Positions 36,081 to 47,596 of a stretch of 64,000 nucleotides of DNA are shown here, piece after piece; within the stretch, counting starts at the first letter, position 1; each line of letters starts with the position of its first letter. This DNA is from Cocos nucifera. Taxonomy: Eukaryota; Streptophyta; Magnoliopsida; Arecales; Arecaceae. Below the pieces are notes generated by a model. It saw only the letters and a list, made by a program, of their open reading frames with translations, had not been told where the DNA came from and ran no database searches. Where the stretch lies: assembly GCA_006176705.1 (NCBI GenBank), contig QRFJ01000058.1, positions 1,298,676-1,362,675 of the forward strand. The letters run 5' to 3'. Made by a program: the position numbers and the translations under genes.

Positions 36081-37060
36081 TATTAGTTACATATTGATGT
36101 TTCTATTTTTAATATCGAGCAAAATGTGAATGCCATAGGATCAAAGCGATCTAGGGATAATCTAAATGATAGGTATCTTTGGCACCTGAGGCTAAGTCAT
36201 ATAACTGAAGACAGGGTTAATAAATTGGAGAAATCTAGGCTGTTGAGTCCATTGACTTTCGAATCATATCTAATTTATGAATTATGCCTTCATGATAAAA
36301 TGACCAAGCTCCCTTTTATGGGACATGGGGAAAAGGCCACAGACCTGCTTGCCCTAAAACATACTGATATATGCAGCCCATTTGATGTGCTAGCCAGGGG
36401 TAATTACATCTACTTCATCATCTTTATTGATGATTTATCTCGGTACGGGTATGTGTATTTGATGCAACATAAGTCTGAAACTTTTGAAAAATTTAAGAAA
36501 TTCAGACTCGAAGTAGAAAAATAAATAAAAAAATCCATTAAATTTTTTTTATCAGATCGAGGAGATGAATACCTTAGTCAAAAATTTCTAGACTATCTTA
36601 ACGATAATGGTATAGTCTCTCAATGGACTCCACCTATAATGCCTCAACTCGACGAGATTTTAGAACAGAGAAATTGGACCATATTAGATATGATTCGATC
36701 CATGATGAGTTTCACAGACCTTTCTGAGTTTCTTTAGGAATATAGTCTATTGATCGCTATATATCTACTGAATATGGATCTATCTAAAATCATTCCTACC
36801 ATATCGTATGAGATATGGCATGGTAAAAAATCAAGTCTGAGTCATCTCAAAATTTGGGATTGTTTGGCCCATGTCAAGAGACAACAAGTGGATAAATTAG
36901 AGTCTAGGTTCTTTAGAGCTCGATTTATAGGATATCCTAAAGAGTCATTAGGATATTATTTCTATCTTCTAGAAGATCATAATATGATTATGAGTCGACA
37001 CGCTATTTTTCTTGAAAAATAGTTTATTCAAGATGGTGGCATCGGAAGATAGATTAGGCT
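36081..37060 (+). pseudogene. Copia-3 integrase, with stops
   Basis: The frame shows YLWHLRLSHITEDRVNKL, then YLIYELCLHDKMTKL; the first Cys of the CxxC pair is not Cys. The core has KHTDICSPF, FLSDRGDEYLSQKF and DEILEQRNWTIL, so D, D and E are all present. The post-core region has IWDCLAHVKRQ and FIGYPKESLGYYFYL. Stops occur at 36522 (TAA) and 36735 (TAG). Confidence 0.83.
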
Positions 37061-38822
37061 CAAGGAGAAAGTCTTCCAAGAGCCACAAACCAAGGAACCT
37101 ATGAAATTCAATCAGATTGAGCCAGTCCAATCACTACCTCATCCACCTCGTAGATCAAAAAGAATTCTCCATCCTCCTGAAAGGTACTTAAGTATTATTT
37201 TAGAGAACGTAGAGAAAATGTTTCTTACAGAAAAAGGGGTTCATGATGATGATCCAAAATCTATAACGAGGCGATATCAGATATCGACTTTGAGAAATGG
37301 TTAGAGGCAATGAAGTCAGAGATTGACTTAATACGCTCGAACCAAGTCTAGACCTTGGTAGATCCACTTGAAAGTATAGTACCTAGTGGGTTTAAATGGA
37401 TCTTCAAGAGAAAGATAAGTGCCAATGGGAATGTAGAGACATTCAAAGCAAGGCTCCTAGCGAAAGGGTATAGTCAATAGGAAGGCATTGACTATCATGA
37501 TACTTTTTCACCAGTAGCCATGCTTAAATCCATCTACACATTGCTTACTATTGCAACCTATTTTGATTATGAAATTTGGCAGATGGACATGAAAACAACA
37601 TTCTTAAATGGATATCTTAAGAAAGATATCTATATGGAACAGTCACTAGATTTCACATCCAGTGATACTAATCACAAGGTCTGCAAGCTGCAAAGGTCCA
37701 TATATGGACTTAAGCAAGCATCTCGGAGCTGGAATGCTCATTTCAATAATGTGATCAAATCATTTAGATTCATCAAGAACGTGGAGGAGCTTTATATTTT
37801 CAAAAAGGTCAGTGAGAGCATTGTTGTCTTTCTCGTACTGTATGTGGATGACATCCTCCTAATTGAGAATGATATTCTCATGTTGACTACAGTCAAAATA
37901 TGGTTGTCTAAAGAATTCTCCATGAAAAACCTAGGAGAGACATCCTTTATTCTAGGAATTAAGGTCTATAGAGATAGCCAAATAGGATGCTAGATCTCTC
38001 ACAGAAGATGTACATAGAGTAGGTGCTAAAGAGGTTTAGTATGGAAAACTCTAAAAGGGAATTGGTGCCCTTCAGACATGGCGTTCATCTCTCCAAGAAG
38101 ATGTGTTCCAATACACCTGAGGAGATTGAACGCATGAGTAAGATCTCTTATGCTTTAGGAATAAGGAGCCTCATGTATGTCATGCTATGTACACGACCTA
38201 ATATTGCCCATGCTGTGAGTGTCACGAGTAGGTATCAGTCGAATCCAGGTGAAGAGCACTGGACTTCTATGAAATGTATCCTTAAGTACTTGAGAAGAAC
38301 TAAGGATATGTTTCTAGTCTTTAGTAATGGAGAACTCCAGGTCTAGGGGTATACAGACTCAAATTTTATGTCTAATATAGATGATCAAAAATCGACATCT
38401 AGAAGTCTGTTTATTTGTAATGGTAGTGCTATCAGCTAAAAAAGTTTCAAGCAGATGATGATAGCAGATTCCACCATAGAAGCAAAGTATATCGCTGCGT
38501 TGGAAGCTGCAAAGAAGGCATGCTGGTATAAGAAATTCACCATAGAGCTCAGAGTGATGCCATCAGATGTCGTCCCTCTATACTACGATAATAATGGTGT
38601 CATAGCCCTAACTAAGGAGCCAAGGTCTCACCAGAAATCCAAGCATATCAAGCGGTGATATCACCTCATTTGCGATTACCTTGAAAAGGAATATGTTAAG
38701 ATCAAGAGAGTTGACACTGCAGATAATGCGGTTGACCCACTGACAAAGCCATTAAGCCAATTAAAGATTGAAGTCCACCTTGAGAAGATGGGACTTAGAT
38801 TTGTAGCCAATTGGCTTTAGGT
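37061..38822 (+). pseudogene. Copia-3 reverse transcriptase and RNase H, frameshifted
   Basis: RT motifs: FEKWLEAMKSEIDLI, GFKWIFKRK, YEIWQMDMKTTFLNG, CKLQRSIYGLKQASRSW and an intact catalytic LYVDDILLIEND near 37840. The frame changes at about 37300 and again near 37995. RNase H shows GIRSLMYVMLCTRP, LKYLRRTKD, YTDSNFMSN, IEAKYIAALEAAKKA and PLTKPLS, then a PPT (AAGTGGGAGTT) before the LTR. Stops include TAG at 38344 and TAA at 38438. Confidence 0.87.
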
Positions 38823-38834
38823 CAAGTGGGAGTT

Positions 38835-41097
38835 TGTTAGATGTATGCCCTAGAAGCCAGATTGACTGTCACTTGTAATACACTTCTAAGAATAATTTTA
38901 TAATTTTGATTATAAATTAATAAATAAATTATTTTTCTATCACAGTGTGTATTTAAAAGTGTTTGTGATACATTCTTTGAGTTAAAGGTAATGACAATTC
39001 ATATTTTCAAAAGTTAAAAATTTAAGACGTGAATTTTCACAATTAACTCATAAACTGCTTCTGATCATAGGATCATCATGAAGATGGTGATCGATCTAAA
39101 AGATTGGTGTACAATCACTTTCTTAGGATAGACGTGTCTTGAGTCTATGGTGTGAAGATACTAGAGCGAGAGTGCAGATAGTTGTTAGAGAATGAAGGCG
39201 CTGAGCGTGACCACCTCGAGTAGTCATAAGGAAGTCTATCTTCTCATCGATGATTGACTCGATGCTGCAGTGGTGTGTATGGTTCTTTAATTTGAGGTGC
39301 ATCAGTAGTTCACCTTGAGGGTGTTATAGTTTGACTACACCATAACTCAATCTCCTAGCCATTCGAAATCCTGAGGTGTATGTTGGCTATAGCATGTTCA
39401 TTGTAGGAATTGGATTACGCTAATAAGAAGATCTATCTATCTCGGGAGATAAGGAGTAGCCCTATGATAATCATGAGATTGAGTCCTTAAGCCCATGGCC
39501 TTAGCAGAGTGAAGACGATAGAAAGAGTTTCTATTAGGATTTCACATTGGACTCAAATCGAATGATTAATTCATATGACAGATATTGGGTTTGATGAGTT
39601 CACCTTAACCCTAATCCAATCGGGGCTTAAGATAAAAGAACCCAATCACATAGGTAACTACATTGAGAGGTTTGCTTTCAGTTCTGATGGATTGTCACCA
39701 TATACTGCTAGATGTCACTGGTAGATTTTAGGAGCAATTAGAATGATTTCATGATCAATCATTCTAACTGTATGATAAAAAAGTTCTGGTCCATCAAAAG
39801 ATGTTTTGATGATATTGATGGTGGAGATCACGATAATCCCATTATCATATATAATTAAACCTAACTGGATCATACAAATAAGGGTTTGGGTTTGGATGTC
39901 ATCAATTGAGCTAACCCAATTTGATTGATTTGAATTAGATTTAATCAGGTTCAAGATAATCGTGCTAGCATATGATTGAGCCTGACTTTCTTCTTCTGAA
40001 ATCTTTCTGATTCATCACAACCAAGTTAAATTTGATTTGACTCATTCTTATATTTTGAATGGGTTTATTTTTATTTGACTGAAATAAGTCTAGGTCAGAT
40101 TAATTATAGAAATTAAATCCATTCATAGTCAAATTGGACTAGGGTCAAAAGTTGATCCATTTGAGAGAATTAAGAGTCATCTGATTAGATGCTTTTAAAA
40201 AAGTTTTTAAAAATTATTTTAATTTAATTTTTGGTTATATGATAGAGCATGAATTATATATTCGATGTACCAAATTTCATAATTTTTGGAGATGTCTAGA
40301 TTGAGTTATAATAGAGTTTGATTTGAATCAAACTCTTGAGGGAAGAGTCCTAGGCGTAGTGGACTCTTCCTTATCTACTCATGCTATCACCTTTCAGATT
40401 GATTTTTGGTGTTAAAATTAGATGAGATCTGAGGATTTTCATGGAGATCAGGTCTAGGAGTCCCAATGGTTGAAAAAATAAGGATATTGGTCAAAGAGGG
40501 ACTCTAACTTGGCGCTATGCTTTTATATAAGAACCCATGCATCAAAGCTTTTCATGTAGAAATATTTTTCATACCCAAAGGCTACTATTCTAGATATCCC
40601 AAGCTCCCTCTATCCTCTCTCTCCTTCTCTTCTACATGTCTAAAAAGTTAGGCACAAATCTGAGAAGAAGATCCAATTAAATTTGTAAAGAGTTTAGCAT
40701 CTATGCCATGGTGTTCGTGAGACGGACACACTGCCTTCAGAAATGTTTTGAAGAATTTCTAGATCAGATTCAAATTTAATCTTTAGAGAAAAGATTTGTG
40801 AGAAAAAAACATCTAGATCCTTTCTAAGTGGATACCGATAGAGGCCAGGCGCGTGCGTGGCTCCTTCCAGAACCTCATGAAACATCAGGATCATCGCAGG
40901 GTAATCAGATTACCCAAATAAGGTATGATATTAAATCTAATTTAATTTTTATTTTAATTTTTAATATCAGATCATCATGATTAGATGTAAAAACTTTTAA
41001 ATTAGATCAGATATTTAAGAATTTTTAGAAAAATTCATCTCAGATCTGATCAGATCTACAAGATCCTACGGTGGAAAGCAGGATTTTTCCTTCAACT
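38835..41097 (+). repeat. 3' LTR of copia-3
   Basis: It begins TGTTAGATGTATGCCC after the PPT and ends CCTTCAACT, followed by the target duplication GAATC. It is colinear with the 5' LTR. The antisense ORFs 39715-39954 and 40694-40894 have no domain. Confidence 0.9.
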
Positions 41098-41405
41098 GAA
41101 TCAAACTTTAGATCCTATCTAAATATGCATTCATGATTAAAAATTAGATTAAAGTATAATTTAATCAGATCATAAAAATATTAGATTAGATCTAAGATTT
41201 TATGATTAACGATTTAGATCAGTAACATATCGGGACAACCTTTTCACTGTAGGGGGTAAACCCTATAGTAGGACAACCTTCAGTCTGTGCGATCTTGATT
41301 TTAATTTTTAGATTAGATTATTAGATTAATATTTAGATCAAATCTAAATTATCAATCTAAACATGCAAGCATATCATTTTTAGCGAACCTTGCTCCGATA
41401 CCACT
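41098..41405 (-). other. Leader part 2 and primer binding site of copia-2
   Basis: The copia-2 leader resumes after the copia-3 insertion. The PBS on the minus strand is AGTGGTATCGGAGC (about 41392-41405), adjacent to the 5' LTR; one base differs from the usual TGGTATCAGAGC. Confidence 0.75.
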
Positions 41406-44147
41406 TGAAGGATGCAGTGCTACTTTCAAAAATTTTTTCAAAAATAGCAAAGATGCAGTGGAAGAAGTAATTAATCTAATTAATTACTTACTGATTATAT
41501 CAAAATATTAAACCCTACACTAAGGATCTAAATATAATATGCATGCATTCATATAGATCTAAAAAATAAAACTATGCAACAAACTCTTTACTACATCTAT
41601 CTATTCAGAATATAATACTCTTTTGCGAGTAGCTAATCACTGTAATTTAAATCCACCGGATAATGCTCTAGTATTGCATCATAACCGTACATATGTCAGA
41701 CCTTTATGATTGGTACATATGGAGCTCCTGATCCCGATCAGCCCCACTAGAGTGCTAGCTCCTCGATAGGATCTTCGATGGTTGATCATGATCGATCCGA
41801 TCGATCATCCATTTTTTAATTTTTTGGATGCTCTAAAAAATCAAAACTTATTTTTTGGAGGATGATGAGATAGTGTACAAAGTTTGGTGGAGATCCGATG
41901 CTCACAGCACTCGATCTCTCCACCCAAACCTAGATTCCTAAATCTAGGATTTCACTCGGCCCAAAAATCCTGACGCACTAAAAATCCTCTCATGCCCTCT
42001 CTATATGGAGTTTTTCCATGAAACAAGTTTTTATGAAAAGATAACTTCTAGATAAATAAACTCTATTTAGGTCATATCTAAAAATTGAGTATCCTCAAAA
42101 ATAAAAATCAGAAGAGAATAGAGGCAAGAGGGAAAAATAAAGTGCTATAGGATCTTGCTCACCTTCACTCCAGGATTTTTTTTCATCCAAAACCAATGTC
42201 CAATCACTTTCAAATTTTTACCATAGAATGGTTTCCCCTTCTTTTTCATACACAAAAATCCTCATAATTTATTGCATGAAAAATAAGTAAAAATGCCATG
42301 TGGAGTGGATAGGTTAAGATTGGTTGAACTAGTTTCAACCAACTTCTAGTATTTGAATTCAAATGCAAGCCTATCCAATTCCAATGCCCATACCACTTAT
42401 TTCACATGTAGAAGGACTTTCCTTCTATGTTTGTGCATCATTTTTCAGAAAAATTAGATACAATAAAGAAAAAAGGACATGGAGATAAGGATAAGAGGGA
42501 GAGGGAGGTTTCAACCAAACCAACCTCTTTGAATTCAAAATTCAAAAGAGTTTGAACTGGTTCAACACTTAGACCAGGTCAAAGAGAGAAAGAAAGGGGG
42601 CGCAAATTTCTTTTCTTCATGAGAGAAACTTACATAAAAATAAAGGTGGGCATGGGTAAGGTAGAAAAGTCAAATATGAGGTGGCGCATAGGGAGGTTTG
42701 AATTCAAACAGGATTTGAATTAGTCCAAGTTGGTTTCAACCAAACCAAATTAATTCAAAACCAACTAGACTAGATTAAATCCAACCCAATTAGGCTTAAC
42801 CCAATCTATTTAATTTCTAATTAAATTAGAAATTAATTTGGTCTAGCCCCTATTCAAATTAGGGTCAAATCATCTACAATGATTACGTCAACTCATGACC
42901 TAATCAAGTCAAATCCAATCGAATCCAATTCGATCAAATTTGATCAAATCCTCATTGCTCAATCAAATTGAGCTAATCAACAATTAAATTGCTAATTAAT
43001 CTTTTAATAAATACAGAGTCTCAATCAGATGGAAGACTGGGCAACAGAGTTCCATCACTATGAAACACTTGAAGAGTTCCAATCTAGTGAGACTCTTGAA
43101 CCCAGTATCCCAAATGAATAAAACTCATAATCATAGAGTCCCAAACTAGTAAAACTCTTGATCAAAATATTTCAGATGAGTGGGACTCAAAGTTTCAGTC
43201 CATCAAGACTCTAGATCAGCCATTAGATCAGGTAGTAACTCCCATTGTGTGTGACCCCATAGGTTCGAATCCTAAATTGATAGCACATAAACTGATTTTT
43301 TGTACCAATCGATGTGACCATCTAGCAATAATACCCAACGTCGGGATAGATCAAATTTATCGCAACATAATATCGATGAACCTGTGGAATATGGTTATTA
43401 TATAATTTATCTCTTTGACCTCAATGCTCAAAAGATGATATAAAATTTAACTATCAATCTTGAAAAATCATCTACAGTGTATTTCAAATTATAATATCCA
43501 TCGAATGGACTATCTCGATCGAGATTTTGCTAAATTAAAATACATTGATGCACTTGCTCCAATACTTGGAGGGGTCAATCCCATTTTGATACATGCACTG
43601 ACTTCACAAGTACTAGACTACACCCAGTAGCCTTTCGTCATTGAATTAGAAATTTAGGTAGTCCGGTACCTAAGTATAGTGAGTTGCTTGTAAGCTATTA
43701 TGGTGATCTCAGGTCTAAGGAATACTTATACCCATATTCTTCGCGAGCAACTCTTGACAGCAGAGAGCTACATAGTTGGGTCATGTTTGGTAAAATATAC
43801 TCTTACACTTCACCTGCATGCCATAATAGTATCTCCATACTTCTTGGTTAAGAGGACAATCAATACTTATGGCACACAACGATCTATACTCGATAAATAT
43901 TATCATTCTCAGTAACAATATATCATTTTATCACGGACAATTTAAGGACTAAATGATAAATTCTTCTTTGTCGAATCTAGATAGTCCTAAAAACTTCATC
44001 ATAATACATGAGTTCATTAGAAAATAACAGAATTTATGATGAAAAATATCAAAATAATTTTTATTAATTTATAATTTATATATAATTATAAATATATAAT
44101 CTAACCGTCAATAGACTGACGATTGACTTTGGAATATATTTTCAACA
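41406..44147 (-). repeat. 5' LTR of copia-2
   Basis: It runs from TGAAGGATGCAGTGC at 41406 to ATTTTCAACA at 44147, the complement of a TGTTGAAAAT start, followed by the target duplication AACTT. It is colinear with 22561-25315. The reversed AGAGTC minisatellite is at about 43010-43235. The ORF 43700-43915 also occurs, altered, in the other LTR (24853-25050) and is not taken as a gene. Confidence 0.9.
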
Positions 44148-45471
44148 AACTTGGACTCCTTTGCTTGAGCAATGGCTCTAGTACTATCACAATATAGTGG
44201 AACTGGACCTTCAACTGAGAAAACTACTTCAAGCTCACAAATGAACTTCCTCAACTAAATAGCTTCTTTGGTAGCATCGGATGTTACAATATACTCTACC
44301 TCGTAAATAGAATCGGCTATTGTGTGCTGCTTAAAATTTTTCTAGCATATCACTCCTCCATAGAGGGTAAAGATGTAACCAGACACACTCTTACTATCAT
44401 CATAGTCTGATCAAGAATTAAAATTTATATATCCTAAAGTTTTAAGTCAGTATCTCTATAAATGAGCCATTGGCCCTTAGTATTTCTCAAATACTTAAGG
44501 ATTGTCTTTATAATTTTCCAATGGTTCTCACTTGGATCTGACTTGTACCTACTTGTTACCCCTAATGAGTAGGCCATATCCAGCCTCATACATGTCTTGG
44601 CATACATGATAAATTCCATTGTCGAGGTATATGGAATTATACTAATTTGCTTTCTCTTATGGAGTTATCGGACAATCTTTCTTAGAGAGAAAAATTTTTT
44701 AGTCTATCGGTAGATAGCCCTTCTTAGAATTTACTATACTGAATCATTCCGGCATAGTATTAATGTACATAAATTGGGACAATCCAAGCAACCTTTTAGA
44801 TTTATTTTTATAGATCTTCATTTCTAGAATGTAGAATACTTCTCGCAGATCCTTCATGAAAAATTATGATGACAGTCATACTTTTACTCTCTGTAATGTA
44901 GAGATGTCTTTTTCAATTAAGAGAATGTCATCTACATACAATACAAAGAAGATGACTATAGAACTATTTGCCTATTTATAGACATAAAGCTCTTCTCCAT
45001 TCTTAATGAAGCCATACATTTTGATCATTTTATCAAAATATATGTTCCAACTTGGAGAAGCTTTCTTCAGTCCATAAATAGATCTATTTAGCTTGCACAC
45101 TTTAGATTCATCTATGGATATGAATCCTTTAGGCTGTATCATATATATCTCTTCTTCTAGCTCTCCATTAAGAAAAGCGATTTTGACATCGATTTATCAG
45201 ATCTCATAATTTAGGTATGTTGCTATTACAAGAATAATTTGAATGAACTTGAGCATTACCATAGAAGAGAATGTCTCGTCATAGTTAATACTATAATGTT
45301 GACGATATCTCTAGTAACTCAATAGGCTTTATAGATCTCCACTTTTTTATCTACTTCTATTTTTCTTTTAAAAATTTATTTACACCTTTTGAATTTAATC
45401 CCTTCTGGTGGATCAATAAGTGTCCACACACCATTGATCTCCATGGATTCTATCTTGAATTTTATGGCATT
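44148..45471 (-). pseudogene. Copia-4 RNase H and RT (segment 2 of 4)
   Basis: After the AACTT duplication the minus strand carries RNase H (MAYSLGVTSRYKSDP, LKYLRNTKGQWLIYRD) and RT, with an intact catalytic VLYVDDILLIEKD near 44905-44950 and a reversed LKQASPSW-like block near 45040. The 5' part of RT is interrupted at 45471 by CACTA-B; ATT at 45469-45471 is its target copy. Stops are frequent. Confidence 0.82.
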
Positions 45472-46000
45472 CACTATAAAAAAATATTTTTTAACAACAA
45501 AAATTTTGCAATGGATGGAATTCATTTTTAATCAGTTGTTTATTAGCAATGGATTTACAATGAAATGCTCAATTCCATTGCTAATCTCAAAAAAATAAAT
45601 TTACAATAGATTTATAATGGATTAGAAATGAAAAATTTGCAATGGAATAACAATGGACTTGAAAACTGTTGCTAAATTTTGCAAGAGGTTTCCACGTATT
45701 ATTGGTAATAGAATTACAATGGATTAGCAACTAAATATTATAAGAAATATATAATTTTATAATAAAAATTTAGTAATAGATAGAATCTATTTCTAATTTA
45801 TTATAAATTAGCAATGAATTTGCAACTAAATATTTAATTTTATTATTAATATTAAAAAATAAATTTATAACAGATTTGGAATAGATTAGATAAGAAAATT
45901 TTACAATAGATTCAAATTAAAAATTAATTATTAAATATTTAATGCTTACAAGCCTAATCTTATCTTGTTCATTTGGATCTAATTGATATTAGGATGAAGA
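45472..46000. repeat. Left subterminal repeats of CACTA-B
   Basis: Diverged copies of GCAATGGATT / AATCCATTGC-type words recur every 20-40 bp, in both orientations. They mirror the right array at 48890-49541, where the motif is better kept. These are the presumed binding sites for the transposase partner protein. The ORF 45389-45598 is a by-product of the array. Confidence 0.75.
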
Positions 46001-46243
46001 AATCAATTAAAGGAAAGGATTTTGGATTTCAACTTTGATTAATAGAAAACGTCATAATCATATGCGAAACATGTTAAATTTTTTTATATAAAAAATTATA
46101 TATATATTTTTTAAGTGAAAAAAGAAAAGAATGATTCAAACAAAAAATGAACAAGATAAGATTAGGCCTGTAAGCATAAGTGGTGAGGGCGAGAAAGAAT
46201 GATTCGCCGTTTCTGAACGCCCCGTCTCTCTCGAGTTGCATCA

Positions 46244-46250
46244 TATATAA
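46244..46250 (+). promoter_or_regulatory. TATA box of the captured MCU fragment
   Basis: TATATAA lies about 100 bp upstream of the ATG at 46351, followed by a CT-rich leader. Spacing fits a plant core promoter, suggesting the promoter was captured with the gene fragment. Confidence 0.5.
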
Positions 46251-46350
46251 AACCCCCGACCCCATCTCCTCCTCTCTCGTCCCAAATTCAAACCAAAAAC
46301 CTAGCTTGCCCCTCACTTATTGGAGAAGAAAAACTCTCCCAAAAGAAATT

Positions 46351-46853
46351 ATGGCGCTTCGCAGAACCCTAGTCGGTCGCTTCCTCCACCTCGCCAAGCT
46401 CTCCTCCCCAGGTCCCCAAATCTGGCTCCCACCAAATTCCTCCTTCCTCCTGCGGCGCCGCCCCGTCGTCCTCCTGGCCGTCCCTTCCGATCGCCGTCCC
46501 TTCCCCTACGGCGACTGCCTCTCTATCGGATCCGCGGCCTCAACCCGGACCGCATGCGCCTCGACGGTCTCCCCCCGCCACCGGCGAAGAAGGTGAAGGA
46601 TGAGATGGTGGTGGAGAGGAGGGTGATCACGGTGGAGGCGAGGAAGGTGCTGAGGGCGTCGCAGATCGAGGCGGCGAGGGCGAGGCTGAGGGCGATTCCG
46701 ATGAGCTGCATCGCTTACTCGGAGTTCGTCTAGATCTGCTACGATGCCTCTAGCAGCGAGCAGGGGGTGGGGATCGCCCGCTTGCTCGACGAATCCGGGG
46801 CCGTCATCATATTGGGGAACGTCGTCTTCCTCCATACCATTGGGAGTATTTAA
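46351..46853 (+). pseudogene. MCU: Mitochondrial calcium uniporter 5' fragment, broken
   Basis: ATG at 46351 starts MALRRTLVGRFLHLAKL, a plausible mitochondrial targeting start. The frame is lost near 46520, where one or two bases appear deleted. In the next frame it continues GLNPDRMRLDGLPPP, VEARKVLRASQIEAARARL and CIAYSEFV. TAG at 46731 then interrupts before EQGVGIARLLDESG and VIILGNVVFL, after which the match stops. These blocks match the N-terminal domain of plant MCU, the pore subunit of the inner-membrane Ca2+ channel. The transmembrane helices and the acidic selectivity motif are absent. The piece is much more GC-rich than its surroundings. Family assignment is by recognised motifs, not by search. 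Confidence 0.8.
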
Positions 46854-46935
46854 CCACGGGGTGGAATTTCGACCAAATTTTCAGTATTTTTTTCCTCCTT
46901 CCATTTGAGTATTTAGACCTCTTCTTTCCTTCAGG

Positions 46936-47102
46936 TTATAGCATCATGGCAGAGTCGGCGGCGGAGGTGGCAGCAGCGGGATCGGGGCTATCCGCTGGCC
47001 CTGTCGGCGGGGAGAAGCAGGTGCATGTGCGGCGGCGGACCCTGGAGGCAGTGCGAGGGGTAGCGCTGACGAGCCCACGAGCTGCTCCAGGAGACCCATG
47101 AG
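46936..47102 (+). pseudogene. GC-rich exon-like fragment of unknown gene
   Basis: A 51-codon frame from ATG 46946 to TGA 47099 starts MAESAAEVAAAGSGLSAG and includes KQVHVRRRTLEAV. It is preceded by an acceptor-like CCTTCCTTCAG ending at 46935 and followed by a donor-like GAG-GTAGGG at 47102. Just before the stop an extra C in CCCAC appears to shift the frame; the next frame reads ELLQETHE up to the donor. It looks like one exon of a real gene, but I do not recognise it and it does not match the next part of MCU that I know. Confidence 0.4.
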
Positions 47103-47350
47103 GTAGGGAGGGAATTCTTCTACTTAGAGATCACGTTTGGCGATTTCGTAGCTTCTAATGCTTTTTTAGATGTTATTTGCTTTAGATTTCATAATTTTTA
47201 TCTGTAGTTGATTGGTTGGAGCATTGAAAAATGATTGGATCATGCATAAGCGTCTAATTCATTATGTTTCTTGGAATATTTATACTGCAAATTAGGTAAG
47301 ATTATATGCCAGGAATTTTAATAAAATGGGTGGCTCTGCTTCCCTCTACA

Positions 47351-47596
47351 TCAAAAAAAAAAAAAAAAAAAAGGAAAGAAAGATATGCCAGGAAAAATTC
47401 GCGCAAGCTTCTCACAAGACATCTTTTTCCCCGACATACGCAATGTGATCGTAATAACTGTTCTTCCATCTTCTACAACAGCACCAAAGGCTTGTTCTGT
47501 ACCTCCTCTATTTCCAAGCCAATCTAACAAGTTAGATGTACCAGGGCTAAACTCTAAGCCCGTGATCATGTCCTTAATTTTGCAGGGCCAGTCCAT
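47351..47596 (-). other. Antisense coding-like ORF, unidentified
   Basis: On the minus strand an 81-codon frame reads MITGLEFSPGTSNLLDWLG, FGAVVEDGRTVITITLRM and CEKLARIFPG, with a codon texture like real protein. Its end is a poly-Lys/Phe artefact of the A20 run at 47354-47373. It overlaps the intron before subtilase exon 1 on the other strand. It may be a third captured exon in antisense orientation or a chance frame; no family is recognised. Confidence 0.3.

Larger units (their letters stand above)
30692..41097 (+). mobile_element. Copia-3, Ty1/copia retrotransposon with both LTRs
   Basis: LTRs at 30692-32957 and 38835-41097 (2266 and 2263 bp) start T(A/G)TTA(A/G)ATATGTGCCC-like and end CTTCAACT. 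A PBS, gag, protease, integrase, RT, RNase H and PPT lie between in copia order. The target duplication is AAATC/GAATC with one change. The flanking leader of copia-2 is continuous if the insert is removed. Gag and protease differ clearly from copia-1, -2 and -4, so this is another copia lineage. Stops and two frameshifts make it inactive. Confidence 0.92.
22561..44147 (-). mobile_element. Copia-2, Ty1/copia retrotransposon, minus strand, interrupted
   Basis: LTRs at 22561-25315 (3') and 41406-44147 (5') end TGAAGGATGCAG when read left to right and start TGTTGAAAAT on the minus strand. The target duplication AACTT is perfect (22556-22560 and 44148-44152). Between the LTRs the minus strand carries PBS, leader, gag, protease, integrase, RT and RNase H. 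Copia-3 (30692-41097) splits the leader. Without that insert the element is about 11.2 kb. It landed in the RNase H region of copia-4. Stops and frameshifts make it non-autonomous. Confidence 0.9.

Noticed and set aside
46074..46316. Minus-strand 80-residue frame upstream of the MCU fragment
   Set aside because: It covers the MCU promoter and leader in antisense and ends in an A/T-rich run; no domain.
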